Positions 55,343 through 64,000 of a stretch of 64,000 bases of DNA are shown here, piece after piece. The notes under the pieces are model-generated. The model was not told the DNA's origin, searched no databases, and saw only the letters and a list, made by a program, of their open reading frames with translations. Both the position numbers and the translations under genes were made by a program. The stretch covers positions 764,758-828,757 of the forward strand of contig NZ_JABBGK010000002.1 of NCBI RefSeq assembly GCF_012927355.1, given 5' to 3'. The first letter of the stretch is position 1, and each line of letters begins with the position of its first letter. The stretch comes from Rhizobium terricola. Its GTDB lineage: Bacteria; Pseudomonadota; Alphaproteobacteria; Rhizobiales; Rhizobiaceae.

Positions 55343-57766
55343 TCAAGCGCGCAGGCTGCCGCCCGTGGTCTTTTCGACATTGCCGACGATCTTTTTCGTC
55401 AACGCGTCGAAGTCCTCGTCGGTCAGCGTCTTTTCGACCGGCTGGATCAGCACCTCGATCGCGACCGACTTCTTGCCCTCGCCGACGGAGGCGCCCTCGA
55501 AGATGTCGAAGACATTGACGCCGGTGATCAGCTTGCGGTCGGCGCTTGCCGCCGCCTTGATGATCGCACCGGCTTCGACCGACTTCTCGACCACGAAGGC
55601 GAAGTCGCGCTTGACCATCTGGAAGGGCGAGAGATCGAGCGCCGGCTTGGTGCGGGTCGCCTTCTTCTTCGGCTCCGGCATGATGTCGAGATAGACTTCG
55701 AAACCACAGAGAGCGCCCGATACGTCGAGGGCCTCGAGCGTCTTCGGATGGAATTCGCCAAAATGGCCGACTACCACCTTCGGACCCATCTTGATCGTGC
55801 CGGAGCGGCCCGGATGGTACCATTCGGCCCCCCCCTGCTCGACCTGGACATTCGACATCGGCAGGCCGCAGGCCTCGAGCACGGCGAGCGCGTCGGCCTT
55901 GGCGTCATAGACGTCAACCGGCTTGCCGCCGCCCTTGGCCGCGTTCGACCACATGCGGCCGGCGCCGGCAAGCGATGCCGTGCCGCGGCGTATGCCGCCA
56001 GCGACGCGGCGCTGGCCTTCCGGCTTGTCGCTCTCGTAGGTGCCCGATACCTCGAAGATCGCCACGTCACCGAAACCACGGTCGGCATTGCGCTGGGCTG
56101 CCGTCAAGAGGCCGGGCAGCAGCGAGGGGCGCATGTCCGACATGTCGGCGGCGATCGGGTTGGCGAGCTTCAGCGCGCGGCTGCCGCCGCCGAAGAGCTT
56201 TGCCTGCTCTTCCGGGATGAAGGACCAGGTGACGGCTTCCAGCATGCCGCGCGAGGCAAGCGCCCGCTTGGCAGTGCGCGTGCGGATCTGCAGCGGCGTC
56301 AGGATGCGGCCGTTGACGCTGCCGGTCGGGGCAAGCGGCTCGGGCTTGATGTTGTCGACGCCATGCACGCGCATGACCTCTTCCACCAGGTCCGCCTTGC
56401 CGTCGACGTCCGGGCGCCAGGAGGGCACGGCGACCGAAACGGTCTCGCCGTCGCCGGTGACCTCGAAGCCAAGGCCAGTCAGGATCGTGCGGGCTTCCGC
56501 GTTGGACACGTTGAGGCCGGTCAGGCGCTTCACTTCCGAGAAGGGGAAGTCGACGATCTTGCGATCGAAGCCCTTGTAGCCGACGACCCTGGCCTTGGCC
56601 GCGGTGCCGCCGCACATGGACAGAACCAGTTCCGTGGTCCGCTCGAGGCCCGGCATCATGTATTCCGGGTCGACGCCACGCTCGAAGCGATAGCGCGCAT
56701 CGGTGATGATGCCGTGGCTGCGGCCGGTCTTGGCGATGTTGATCGGGTCCCAGAGCGCCGACTCGATCAATACGTTGACAGTATTGTCATCGCAGCCGGA
56801 ATGCTCGCCGCCCATGATGCCGCCGATCGATTCCGGACCGTTGTCGTCGGCGATGATGACGTTGGTCGGATTGAGCTTGTAGGTGCGGGTGTCGAGCGCG
56901 AGGATTTCCTCGCCTTCCCGCGCCCGGCGCACGACGAGCGCGCCCTTGACCTTGTCGGCGTCGAAGACGTGCATCGGACGGCCCTGATCGAAGGTCATGT
57001 AGTTGGTGACGTCGACCAGCGCGGAAATCGGACGAAGGCCGATGGCCAGAAGCCGCTGCTGCATCCATTTCGGGCTCGGGCCGTTCTTGACGCCGCGCAC
57101 CAGACGGTAGGCGAAGCCGGGGCAGAGCCGCTCGTCGTCAAGAACGATCTTCACCTCGATCGGCGTTTCGCCCTCGGTCGTGAACTCGGGCGCCTTCGGC
57201 GCCTTGAGCGTGCCGAGGCCGGAGGCCGCGAGATCGCGGGCGATGCCGTAGACGGAGGTGCAGTCGGGACGGTTCGGCGTCAGGTTGATCTCGATGACCG
57301 GATCGTCGAGACCGGCATAGGATGCGAACGAGGTGCCGACCGGCGCATCTTCCGGAAGGTCGATGATGCCGTCGTGATTGTCCGACATGTTGAGCTCTTT
57401 TTCGGAGCACATCATGCCATGGCTTTCGACGCCGCGGATCTTGCCGACGGCAAGCGTCACGTCGATGCCGGGCACATAGACGCCGGGGCGGGCCAGAGCG
57501 CCGACGAGACCGGCGCGGGCATTCGGCGCGCCGCAGACGATCTGCACCGGCTTGCCGTCGCCGGCATCGACGGAGAGAACCTTCAGCCGGTCGGCCTCGG
57601 GATGCTTCTCGGCCGTCAGGACCCTGGCGATGACGAAGGGCTTGTAGGCGGCCTTGTCATCGACATCCTCGACCTCGAGGCCGATCGCCGTCAGACGCTC
57701 GCAGATCTCGTCGAGCGTGGCGTCGGTTTCGAGGTGATCCTTCAGCCAGGAGAGTGTGAATTTCAT
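55343..57766 (-). CDS. pheT: Phenylalanyl-tRNA synthetase beta subunit
   Basis: An 807-residue subunit of the alpha2-beta2 enzyme. In order: N-terminal EMAP-II-like tRNA-binding domain ([27 protein letters not shown]), B3/B4 editing domain, B5 domain, catalytic-like core, and C-terminal anticodon-binding FDX-ACB domain ([19 protein letters not shown] stretch). The start is 13 bases after pheS. Full length. Confidence 0.97.
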   Translation of the reverse strand: MKFTLSWLKDHLETDATLDEICERLTAIGLEVEDVDDKAAYKPFVIARVLTAEKHPEADRLKVLSVDAGDGKPVQIVCGAPNARAGLVGALARPGVYVPGIDVTLAVGKIRGVESHGMMCSEKELNMSDNHDGIIDLPEDAPVGTSFASYAGLDDPVIEINLTPNRPDCTSVYGIARDLAASGLGTLKAPKAPEFTTEGETPIEVKIVLDDERLCPGFAYRLVRGVKNGPSPKWMQQRLLAIGLRPISALVDVTNYMTFDQGRPMHVFDADKVKGALVVRRAREGEEILALDTRTYKLNPTNVIIADDNGPESIGGIMGGEHSGCDDNTVNVLIESALWDPINIAKTGRSHGIITDARYRFERGVDPEYMMPGLERTTELVLSMCGGTAAKARVVGYKGFDRKIVDFPFSEVKRLTGLNVSNAEARTILTGLGFEVTGDGETVSVAVPSWRPDVDGKADLVEEVMRVHGVDNIKPEPLAPTGSVNGRILTPLQIRTRTAKRALASRGMLEAVTWSFIPEEQAKLFGGGSRALKLANPIAADMSDMRPSLLPGLLTAAQRNADRGFGDVAIFEVSGTYESDKPEGQRRVAGGIRRGTASLAGAGRMWSNAAKGGGKPVDVYDAKADALAVLEACGLPMSNVQVEQGGAEWYHPGRSGTIKMGPKVVVGHFGEFHPKTLEALDVSGALCGFEVYLDIMPEPKKKATRTKPALDLSPFQMVKRDFAFVVEKSVEAGAIIKAAASADRKLITGVNVFDIFEGASVGEGKKSVAIEVLIQPVEKTLTDEDFDALTKKIVGNVEKTTGGSLRA

Positions 57767-57779
57767 CGTTCTTTCCTCC

Positions 57780-58865
57780 TTACGCGCTCAGGCCGCCGAA
57801 CAGGGTCGGCACGTCGAGCGGGCGGAAACCGTAATGGCTCATCCAGCGCACGTCGGCGTTGAAGAAGTCGCGCAGGTCCGGCATGCCGTATTTCAGCATG
57901 GCGATACGGTCGAGGCCCATGCCCCAGGCGAAGCCCTGGTATTCGTCCGGATCGAGGCCGCCGGCGCGCAGCACGTTCGGATGGACCATGCCGCAGCCGA
58001 GGATTTCCATCCAGTCCGTGCCTTCGCCGAACTTGACGATCGGGCCAGACGAGCGGTCGCACTGAATGTCGACCTCGAAGGACGGCTCGGTGAACGGGAA
58101 GAAGGACGGGCGGAAGCGCATCACAACATTGTCGACCTCGAAGAAGGCCTTGCAGAACTCTTCGAGGATCCAGCGCAGATGGCCGACATTGGCGGTCTTG
58201 TCGATGACGAGACCCTCGACCTGATGGAACATCGGCGAATGGGTGGCGTCCGAGTCCTGGCGATAGGTCTTGCCCGGGATGACGATCCGGATCGGCGGCT
58301 TCTGCGCTTCCATCGTGCGCACCTGGACCGGCGAGGTATGGGTGCGCAGCACCTTGCGCTCGCCGTTGTCGTCGGGTTCGAGGAAAAAGGTGTCGTGCAT
58401 CTCGCGGGCCGGATGGCCCTCAGGGAAGTTCAGTGCGGTGAAGTTGTAATAGTCCGTCTCGATGTCCGGACCTTCGGCGATCGAGAAGCCCATGTCAGCG
58501 AAGATCGCGGTGATCTCGTCGACGATCTGGCTGATCGGATGGATGCGGCCGCGCTCGGCGGGCGAGGAGCGGACCGGCAGCGAGACATCAACCGTCTCGG
58601 CCTTCAGCCGCGCGGTAATGGCAGCGTCCTTCAGCTCGGCCTTGCGAGCGCCGATCCTGTCGGTGATTTCGTTCTTCAGCGCGTTGATCGCGGCACCGCG
58701 CGTCTGGCGCTCTTCCGGCGTCATGGCGCCCAGCGTCTTCAAGAGTTCGGAAACCGCCCCCTTCTTGCCCAGCGCCGAGACGCGCACCGCCTCGATGTCG
58801 GCTTCGTTGTCCGCCGCGGCGATATCGGCGAGAAGCGCCGCCTTCAAACTGTCGAGATCGGACAT
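57780..58865 (-). CDS. pheS: Phenylalanyl-tRNA synthetase alpha subunit
   Basis: A 361-residue catalytic subunit. The N-terminal coiled coil (about 1-90) is followed by the class II core with motif 2 [10 protein letters not shown] and [16 protein letters not shown], and motif 3 [11 protein letters not shown]. It aminoacylates tRNA(Phe) together with PheT. It lies 134 bases after rplT, separated by a terminator-like hairpin. Confidence 0.97.
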   Translation of the reverse strand: MSDLDSLKAALLADIAAADNEADIEAVRVSALGKKGAVSELLKTLGAMTPEERQTRGAAINALKNEITDRIGARKAELKDAAITARLKAETVDVSLPVRSSPAERGRIHPISQIVDEITAIFADMGFSIAEGPDIETDYYNFTALNFPEGHPAREMHDTFFLEPDDNGERKVLRTHTSPVQVRTMEAQKPPIRIVIPGKTYRQDSDATHSPMFHQVEGLVIDKTANVGHLRWILEEFCKAFFEVDNVVMRFRPSFFPFTEPSFEVDIQCDRSSGPIVKFGEGTDWMEILGCGMVHPNVLRAGGLDPDEYQGFAWGMGLDRIAMLKYGMPDLRDFFNADVRWMSHYGFRPLDVPTLFGGLSA

Positions 58866-58920
58866 GTCCGTTTCCTGCCCCTAAATCCATCGCCGGCCCG
58901 TAACGCACCGGCATGACGAC

Positions 58921-58959
58921 AAAATGAAAAACCCGCGCCAGCCCTGCCAGCGCGGGTTT
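58921..58959 (-). terminator. Terminator/attenuator hairpin between rplT and pheS
   Basis: A 10-bp stem (AAACCCGCGC / GCGCGGGTTT) with an 11-base loop is followed on the minus strand by TTTTTCATTTTG. It sits after rplT and before pheS, so it could end the ribosomal unit or attenuate pheST. I see no Phe-rich leader peptide, so phenylalanine attenuation is not supported. Confidence 0.75.
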
Positions 58960-58999
58960 CCCAACAATTTCTTTTTACAAAAGCTTGGGAAGCGCTGGC

Positions 59000-59404
59000 T
59001 TACTTGACCGCGCTTTCAAACTCGTTTGCCGTACCGGCTTCCTTGAGGTAGGCCAGTGCCTTCTTGGCAGCGGCGACCAGCGAGCCGAAGGCTGCCGGTT
59101 CATGGATCGCCATGTCGGACAGAACCTTGCGGTCGACTTCGATGCCAGCCTTGTTCAGGCCGTCGATGAAGCGGCCGTAGGTCAGGCCGTGTTCGCGGAC
59201 GGCAGCGTTGATACGCTGGATCCACAGGGCGCGGAAGTTGCGCTTGTTGACCTTGCGGTCGCGGTAAGCGAACTGCTTCGAACGATCGACGGCAGCCTTT
59301 GCTGCGCGGATCGTGTTCTTGCGGCGGCCGTAGAAGCCCTTGGCTGCCTTGAATACCTTGTTGTGCTTGGCGCGGGAAGTTACGCCACGTTTTACGCGTG
59401 CCAT
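59000..59404 (-). CDS. rplT: 50S ribosomal protein L20
   Basis: A 134-residue ribosomal protein with the typical basic N-terminus ([20 protein letters not shown]), [20 protein letters not shown] and [20 protein letters not shown]. In many bacteria L20 also represses its own operon. It follows rpmI by 38 bases. Confidence 0.98.
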   Translation of the reverse strand: MARVKRGVTSRAKHNKVFKAAKGFYGRRKNTIRAAKAAVDRSKQFAYRDRKVNKRNFRALWIQRINAAVREHGLTYGRFIDGLNKAGIEVDRKVLSDMAIHEPAAFGSLVAAAKKALAYLKEAGTANEFESAVK

Positions 59405-59442
59405 GTCATGATCTCCTTAATGATCCAAAAAGCGAAAGGGTC

Positions 59443-59646
59443 TCAGAGACCGTTCGGCAGGTAGTTCTTGATAACCTTCTTGCCGTCTGCTTCGGCGAGA
59501 ACCATCGTGCCGCGTGCATCGCGGATGAACTTGTTGGACCGCTTGATCATGCCGTGGCGCTTGCCGGCGGCAGCTGCGAGGACCTTGCCGGTACCCGTGA
59601 TCTTGAACCGCTTCTTGGCGGAGGATTTCGTCTTCATCTTGGGCAT
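59443..59646 (-). CDS. rpmI: 50S ribosomal protein L35
   Basis: A 67-residue basic ribosomal protein ([20 protein letters not shown], then [15 protein letters not shown]). The ATG at 59646 gives the family length; an upstream Met at 59700 is rejected. First gene of the rpmI-rplT pair. Unusually, infC is not next to it but about 3.5 kb upstream. Confidence 0.97.
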   Translation of the reverse strand: MPKMKTKSSAKKRFKITGTGKVLAAAAGKRHGMIKRSNKFIRDARGTMVLAEADGKKVIKNYLPNGL

Positions 59647-59824
59647 TTTGCTACTCCATTGTTCTTGTATCGAAAACTGGCAGACGAGGCCTGTTTTCAA
59701 GCATAAAGAACGGCCACGGCATGCCCTGCCGGACCGTTCGGACGGGGGCTTATAACCGCAGACGCGGAAAAGCGCAACGGGTCGGCGCGGGAATCTCCAT
59801 CAGAAGCGGCCGCTGCGCTACCCG

Positions 59825-61150
59825 CTAGTGCCGCAGCGGAACCGAGAGACGCACGAACAGCCCGCCGAGTTGCGAACGGGCCAGGTTCAGCTGGCCACCA
59901 TAGGCCGCGACGATCTCGCGTGTGATCGACAGCCCGAGGCCGGAACCGCCGTCGTCTTCGCCGAGGTGAAGCCCCCGCGACGGAAGTGCCGCCAGGTCGG
60001 CGTCGGAAACGCCGGGGCCGTCGTCCTCGACGGTCACTTCGACCGAGGCGCCCGTCTGGATCGCGGCGATGGAGATCGTGCCCTTCGCGAAACGGGTGGC
60101 ATTGTCGAGCACGTTTCCGAGCGCCTCGGCGAAATCGGCGGCGTCCATGTCGACGGCAAGCGCATCGGGGATGCGGACCGACCACTCGATGCCCTGCGGC
60201 GCAGTGATGGGCTTCAGCACCATGACCAGCTTGCCTACGAGGGGGGCGAGCTCCGTCAGCCCCATCTGCTCGACGCCGAGCCGCGCCGACTGGAGCTGGC
60301 GGTCGGCGCGCTGGCGGATGAGGTCCACCTGCTGCCGGGCGAGCTCCTTCTCCTCCGGCGGCAGACGGTCGGCGAGTTGCAGGAGCACGGTCAGCGGCGT
60401 CTTCAGCCCGTGGGCGAGGTCGCTGGCGCGGGCCCGGGCCCGCTCCACCGCCGTGGACCGCTCGTCGAGAAGCAGGTTGAGCTCGGCGACCAGCGGCTTC
60501 AGTTCCGACACGCCGACGTCGTCGACCGCGCTTGCCTGCCCGGACCGGACCGCGCCCACCTGATGCTCGAGACGCACCACCGGCGACAGCCCGACCGCCA
60601 CCTGGAAAATGGCGGCAGCCACGAGCACGCTCGCGCTAAGCGCCAGCATCAACGCCATCACTCCATGGAACTCCGAAATGGCCGTTTCCAGTTCGCCGCG
60701 GTCGAAGGCTGCCTGCAGCAGGAAGCTTCTGGCGCCTTGGGGCTGTTCAATCGTGATGTTGCGGCGCTGGACGAGAAGGCCCGCTCCGTCGGGGCCTTCA
60801 GCGCTGAAGAAGCCGAACGCGACGGTCGGGCGAACATCTGCGGGTAGGTCGACATCCCAGAGCGAGCGGGAGCGCAGCACCTCCCCGGTCTCCGCCTGGA
60901 CCTGCCAGTAGCGTCCGCTGCCGGGCAGTTCGAAGCGCGGATCGGTCGGCTGCTTGTCAAGCACCACCCTGCCGTCGCGCAACTCGAGATCGGCCGCAAG
61001 CTGGTCGATCACCGTCGACATCTCGATCTGGTACCGTTCCGAGACATAGCTGGTGAAGACACGGCTGAGGCCGAAGCCGACCAGCACAAGGACGAAGACG
61101 ATGGCGACGAAGGCTCCGACGGCGAGCCTGATCCTCAGCGACCTGATCAT
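59825..61150 (-). CDS. Two-component sensor histidine kinase (PhoQ-like layout)
   Basis: A 441-residue inner-membrane kinase. Helices at about 8-30 and 164-187 flank a periplasmic sensor domain of about 130 residues. A HAMP linker follows, then the dimerisation His H247 in ASDLAHGLKTPLTVL, N-box NVLDNATRFA, and G-boxes VEDDGPGVSD and GGSGLGLSITREIV. The ATG overlaps the response-regulator stop (ATGA). With the secreted PepSY protein encoded upstream it may form a signal input module. Confidence 0.92.
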   Translation of the reverse strand: MIRSLRIRLAVGAFVAIVFVLVLVGFGLSRVFTSYVSERYQIEMSTVIDQLAADLELRDGRVVLDKQPTDPRFELPGSGRYWQVQAETGEVLRSRSLWDVDLPADVRPTVAFGFFSAEGPDGAGLLVQRRNITIEQPQGARSFLLQAAFDRGELETAISEFHGVMALMLALSASVLVAAAIFQVAVGLSPVVRLEHQVGAVRSGQASAVDDVGVSELKPLVAELNLLLDERSTAVERARARASDLAHGLKTPLTVLLQLADRLPPEEKELARQQVDLIRQRADRQLQSARLGVEQMGLTELAPLVGKLVMVLKPITAPQGIEWSVRIPDALAVDMDAADFAEALGNVLDNATRFAKGTISIAAIQTGASVEVTVEDDGPGVSDADLAALPSRGLHLGEDDGGSGLGLSITREIVAAYGGQLNLARSQLGGLFVRLSVPLRH

Positions 61151-61812
61151 GCGCCCTCGTCGGGCAGCACATAGCCGAAGCCACGGCGTGTCTCGATCGC
61201 GCCGGGCTCGGTCTTTCGCCTCAGCCGCGCAATCATCGCCTCCACCGAATTCTTCGCCGCGTCATCGTCACGCCCCTGGACATGCCTCGCAATCTCGATC
61301 GGATCGAAGACCCTGCCCGGGGCGCTCGCCAGCAATTGCACCAGCCGGTATTCGAGCGCGGTCAGTTCGAGCGGCCGTCCGTCATAGGTCACCCGGCGCG
61401 CCTCGTCGTTGACGACGAAACGGCCGACGGACTTGACGGACGAGGCTCGACCACCGGCGCGGCGCAGGAGCGCCTTGAGACGCGCGAGCAGTTCCTCGCT
61501 GCGGAAGGGCTTCGGAAGATAGTCGTCGGCGCCTGCCTCGAAGCCATCGACCCGCTCCATCCAGGAGCCGCGCGCCGTGAGGACGAGGATCGGGGTATCG
61601 ACGCCGGCCGCCCGCCAGCGCTTGAGGATCGACAGGCCGTCCATTCCCGGCAGGCCGAGATCCAGGATGATCGCGGCATATTCGCCCGTCTCTCCTTCGG
61701 CCCAGATCTCCGGACCGGTCGCCAGGTGCTCGACGAGATAACCCTCGGCCTCCAGCTTCTTCCTCGTGTGTTCGGCGATGTCACGGTCGTCTTCGGCAAG
61801 CAGGAGGCGCAT
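61147..61812 (-). CDS. OmpR/PhoB family response regulator
   Basis: A 221-residue regulator. The receiver domain has the acidic pair AEDDRD and phospho-acceptor D51 in IILDLGLPGMDG, with the switch Thr/Lys in LVLTARG and PKPFRSEELLARL. The C-terminal winged helix (ELTALEYRLVQLLASAPGRVF; ARLRRKTEPGAIETRRGFGY) binds DNA. It starts 3 bases after the PepSY gene stop and overlaps the kinase gene. Confidence 0.93.
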   Translation of the reverse strand: MRLLLAEDDRDIAEHTRKKLEAEGYLVEHLATGPEIWAEGETGEYAAIILDLGLPGMDGLSILKRWRAAGVDTPILVLTARGSWMERVDGFEAGADDYLPKPFRSEELLARLKALLRRAGGRASSVKSVGRFVVNDEARRVTYDGRPLELTALEYRLVQLLASAPGRVFDPIEIARHVQGRDDDAAKNSVEAMIARLRRKTEPGAIETRRGFGYVLPDEGA

Positions 61813-61815
61813 GCG

Positions 61816-62334
61816 TCACCACCATCCGAACGTGGACAGCTTGCGGCCGGTCACCGCGTTCACGCGCAATGTCTTCACCCTGCCCGCATCGCTCTGGACC
61901 TTCAGCGTATAGAAAGGCGACCTGCCCTGAAGCGAAAGCTCGACCGAGATAACCCGGCCCGTGTCCATGGCCTCGACCTTTTTCAGGATTTCGCGCAAGG
62001 GCAGGATCTTGCCCTCGCGAACGGCGTCTCGCGCCTTCACGTGGTCGCCGTCTTCGGCTCCGGTGCCGTCCTTTCCCTTGCCGCTGCTGTCGTCATCCTT
62101 GCTATCATCGTCACCGGCATCGTCTTTGCCGTCGTCGCCGCCGGACCCGCTGTTGCCGGAATCGCCATCGTCGCCGCCGTCATCCGAACCACCGTCGTCG
62201 GATCCGCCGTCATCCGAGTCGCTGTCGCCCGAGTCACCCTTGCCGCTGTCGGCACGCGCCACATCCGCGCGCAGAACCTCCGCGCCGCCGACAAGGGCCG
62301 CGATCAGCAACAGCAGGAAATTGCGTCTATCCAT
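61816..62334 (-). CDS. Secreted PepSY-domain protein with acidic Asp/Ser/Gly linker
   Basis: A 172-residue protein. A signal peptide (about 1-28; MDRRNFLLLLIAALVGGAEV) is followed by a low-complexity Asp/Ser/Gly segment (about 32-88). The C-terminal PepSY-like domain is seen in REGKILPLREILKKVEAMDTGRVISVELS and TLRVNAVTGRKLS. PepSY domains often bind or inhibit periplasmic partners. It is 3 bases upstream of the response regulator gene, so it may be the extracytoplasmic arm of the two-component system. The acidic linker could bind divalent cations. Confidence 0.85.
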   Translation of the reverse strand: MDRRNFLLLLIAALVGGAEVLRADVARADSGKGDSGDSDSDDGGSDDGGSDDGGDDGDSGNSGSGGDDGKDDAGDDDSKDDDSSGKGKDGTGAEDGDHVKARDAVREGKILPLREILKKVEAMDTGRVISVELSLQGRSPFYTLKVQSDAGRVKTLRVNAVTGRKLSTFGWW

Positions 62335-62418
62335 TGTCGTCACGCTTTTCTCAGGTCCCTCCCGGACACGGACACGACCCCAGACTAGCGATTGTCTGGT
62401 CGGGACGCCACCACGGCA

Positions 62419-62450
62419 AGAAAACCCCGCCCGGGGGTGCGGGCGGGGTT
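62419..62450 (-). terminator. Terminator between the Asp/Ser/Gly-rich gene and the PepSY operon
   Basis: A 10-bp stem (AACCCCGCCC / GGGCGGGGTT) with an 8-base loop is followed by TTTTCTTG on the minus strand. It separates the Asp-rich gene from the PepSY-two-component operon. The rest of this 166-base gap shows no gene. Confidence 0.78.
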
Positions 62451-62500
62451 GAAACGGCGAGCGATCCTGGCGGCTGGGCCGCGGCCGTTTCGGGGACCTC

Positions 62501-63052
62501 TCAGGTTGCCGGAACGATCGACACCGCGGTAACCGAACCACGCGGCGCCTTGATCTTCACTTCGGTCTGATTGTGCTCCTGCTCGATCTCGACCTTCAGC
62601 CGGCGGCCGTTCTGGTCGACGGCGACCATCGTGCCGTTCTGCAAGCCTGCCAACTGGTCGTCGCTCACCACGAGACGGGTGTCGTTGTTGCGACCCTTCT
62701 GGCCGTGACCGTCGTCGCTCAAGTCATCGGAGGCGTCATCGGACGAGTCGTCGGATGAATCATCGTCGGAATCGTCGTCCGAACCGTGGTCGTCGGACCC
62801 ATCGTCATCCGAACCGTGGCCACCGGATCCGTGGTCGTCCGAGCCGCTGTCGTCCGAGCCGCTGTCGTCCGAGCCGCTGTCGTCGGAACCGCCGCCATGG
62901 TCGTCGCCGCCACCGTCGCTGTCGGCCAAAGCCGATGACACGACGGATGCGCCGAGCGGCGCGGAAAGGGCCGCTACCAGTGCCGGTGCGATGGTCAGCG
63001 AGAAGATGGCGGCCGTGGAGACGAGCAGGTGCCTGCGCAAGATGACGAACAT
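62501..63052 (-). CDS. Secreted Asp/Ser/Gly-rich low-complexity protein
   Basis: A 183-residue protein. A long signal peptide (about 1-43, ending SSALA) precedes an Asp/Ser/Gly/His repeat (about 45-118, units such as SDDSG and SDDHG). A short C-terminal domain of about 65 residues follows (DTRLVVSDDQLAGLQNGTMVAVDQ and a basic-acidic strand VEIEQEHNQTEVKIK). The repeat is extremely acidic and could bind Ca or other divalent cations. GGAGGA precedes the ATG. No named family; it sits upstream of the PepSY-two-component operon. Confidence 0.8.
   Translation of the reverse strand: MFVILRRHLLVSTAAIFSLTIAPALVAALSAPLGASVVSSALADSDGGGDDHGGGSDDSGSDDSGSDDSGSDDHGSGGHGSDDDGSDDHGSDDDSDDDSSDDSSDDASDDLSDDGHGQKGRNNDTRLVVSDDQLAGLQNGTMVAVDQNGRRLKVEIEQEHNQTEVKIKAPRGSVTAVSIVPAT
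62834..62893. repeat. 15-bp tandem repeat encoding SDDSG units
   Basis: Three perfect copies of the 15-base unit GTCGTCCGAGCCGCT (plus-strand reading) at 62834-62878 are followed by one diverged copy. They lie inside the Asp/Ser/Gly-rich gene and encode SDDSG repeats, so the copy number could change by slippage without frameshift. Confidence 0.85.
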
Positions 63053-63155
63053 TTTATCCTCCGATAGATGCTTCGATGAACTCTATGGGAAGACTATGCA
63101 TGCATGGCCCTGACAGGTCGCCGTGTGAAGCTGTCAGCGGATTGTCAGGAAAGGC

Positions 63156-63181
63156 ACAAAAAAGCCGCCACAAGGGCGGCT
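63156..63181 (-). terminator. Intrinsic terminator of infC
   Basis: A 7-bp stem (AGCCGCC / GGCGGCT) with ACAAG loop is followed on the minus strand by TTTTTTGTG, just after the infC stop. It isolates infC from the Asp-rich gene. Confidence 0.82.
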
Positions 63182-63204
63182 CGTTTGATGAGACCGGCGG
63201 TGGC

Positions 63205-63741
63205 TCACTTCGGAGCCAGCACCATCATCATCTGGCGGCCTTCGAGCTTCGGCTCGGCTTCGACCTTCGCAATGGCGAGCGTGTCTTCCTTGACCTGCAG
63301 CAGCAGCTTCATGCCAAGCTCCTGGTGGGCCATTTCGCGGCCGCGGAACTTGAGCGTCACCTTGACCTTGTCGCCCTCTTCGAAGAAGCGGTTCATCGCC
63401 TTCATCTTCACCTCATAGTCATGGGTGTCGATGTTGGGGCGCATCTTGATTTCCTTGACCTCAACGATCTTCTGCTTCTTGCGCGCTTCGGCCGCCTTCT
63501 TCTGGTTGGCGTATTTCAGCTTGCCAAGGTCGAGGATCTTGCAGACCGGCGGCTCGGCGTTGGGCGAAATCTCGACGAGATCGAGACCGGCCTCTTCCGC
63601 CATTTTCAGCGCCTGGTCCGTCGGCACGATACCGAGGTTCTGGCCTTCCTCATTGATAAGCTGAACCCGGGGAATCCGGATTTCCCGGTTGGAGCGCGGC
63701 CCATCCTTGACGGGGGCGTCGGCTTTGAAAGGTCTGCGAAT
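63205..63741 (-). CDS. infC: Translation initiation factor IF-3
   Basis: A 178-residue initiation factor that prevents subunit association and proofreads start codons. Conserved parts are [55 protein letters not shown] and [17 protein letters not shown]. The start is an ATT (63739-63741) with AGGAG 9 bases upstream, giving the family length. ATT starts on infC allow autoregulation in E. coli. The next in-frame ATG (63777) lies before the ribosome-binding site and is unlikely. Confidence 0.96.
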   Translation of the reverse strand: MRRPFKADAPVKDGPRSNREIRIPRVQLINEEGQNLGIVPTDQALKMAEEAGLDLVEISPNAEPPVCKILDLGKLKYANQKKAAEARKKQKIVEVKEIKMRPNIDTHDYEVKMKAMNRFFEEGDKVKVTLKFRGREMAHQELGMKLLLQVKEDTLAIAKVEAEPKLEGRQMMMVLAPK

Positions 63742-63926
63742 GGTCGTATTCTCCTGAACTATTGCGCATTGCCGCAACGCTTTCCGGCGCTGGTTTGGCG
63801 CGTCGCGGATATTTGGCGATTGCGGCGTTGCAAGTCAATAACACGCTTCAGATAGAAAATCACCTGCTGTCCGTCACTTCGCGAATCTGTTTAACAGGGC
63901 GGATCGAGCCCCAGGGAACCGTTCAC

Positions 63927-64000
63927 ATGTCGTCGATCCTGCCTGCCCCGCATGCCGCAACCATAACCGTCGGAGACGGGGACGCGGAGCGCGTCATTGC
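63927..64000 (+). CDS. Start of a divergent gene, truncated by the window end
   Basis: An ATG at 63927 with AGGGA 9 bases upstream opens 24 residues (MSSILPAPHAATITVGDGDA...) that run off the end. Too little is visible to name it. From memory, rhizobia often have an alpha/beta-hydrolase gene divergent from infC, and the ITVGDGDAER stretch is compatible, but this is a guess. Confidence 0.5.
   Translation, partial: MSSILPAPHAATITVGDGDAERVI

Noticed and set aside
55748..57862. A 704-codon plus-strand open frame across pheT
   Set aside because: Antisense to pheT, which has all its domains; the frame has no family features.
58866..58999. Phenylalanine leader peptide for pheST attenuation
   Set aside because: No short ORF with clustered Phe codons and a ribosome-binding site precedes the hairpin.
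62834..62893. Short direct repeats considered as a CRISPR array
   Set aside because: The units are contiguous 15-mers in a coding frame with no spacers and no cas genes nearby.

Overview
The window reads as a chromosomal segment of an alphaproteobacterium of the Rhizobiaceae (Hyphomicrobiales; Rhizobium/Agrobacterium/Sinorhizobium relatives). This is an inference from GC-rich coding sequence, a rhizobial-type PmtA, closely packed ATGA-overlapping gene pairs, and neighbourhoods such as comM/gshB/yraN/rsmI and infC...rpmI-rplT-pheS-pheT. Most of the 64 kb is ordinary core chromosome. I see no insertion sequence, integrase, CRISPR array, tRNA or rRNA.

Layout. 1-12 kb: end of a LysE-type exporter, cysK, comM, gshB, a cupin protein, a complete ugpBAEC glycerol-3-phosphate-type ABC importer with a possible Pho box, yraN-rsmI, and divergent dnaN. 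12-22 kb: pmtA, a degenerate histidine phosphatase overlapping pyrF, a DUF1330 protein, an NDUFA9-like reductase, a 52-aa secreted peptide, uppP, a GST, queG with a reductase gene, an RlpA-like protein and an RsmB-family methyltransferase. 22-27 kb: a four-gene periplasmic cluster (imelysin, di-heme oxidoreductase, second imelysin, Tat-exported DUF1513 protein), probably for metal handling. 27-30.5 kb: TspO, thioesterase, nucleosidase and guaA.

30.5-36 kb is a redox/oxygen-sensing block. A DUF3365-type haem sensor overlaps an MscS-type channel gene on the minus strand. Next to them lie a globin-coupled chemotaxis transducer with a FixK/FNR-like box upstream and a PAS-GGDEF diguanylate cyclase. 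36-43 kb: a MarR regulator with TGCATATA palindromes, ArsC/YffB, YbaK, M29 aminopeptidase, xseA, and an orphan phage/GTA-like spike-base protein. 43-55 kb is accessory-like: a cell-surface glycosylation cluster (GT-C-like protein, GT2, GtrA), an isochorismatase-GlxA regulator pair, aldo/keto reductases, a RHH-RelE toxin-antitoxin pair, and LysR/AraC regulators next to their probable targets.

55-64 kb: pheT, pheS, rplT and rpmI on the minus strand. They are separated from infC (which has a rare ATT start) by a PepSY/two-component operon and a strikingly Asp/Ser/Gly-rich secreted protein gene. The best candidates for little-described systems are the imelysin/di-heme cluster, the haem-sensor/MscS-channel pair, and the Asp-rich/PepSY/two-component module. 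All functional links are inferred from sequence reading alone.
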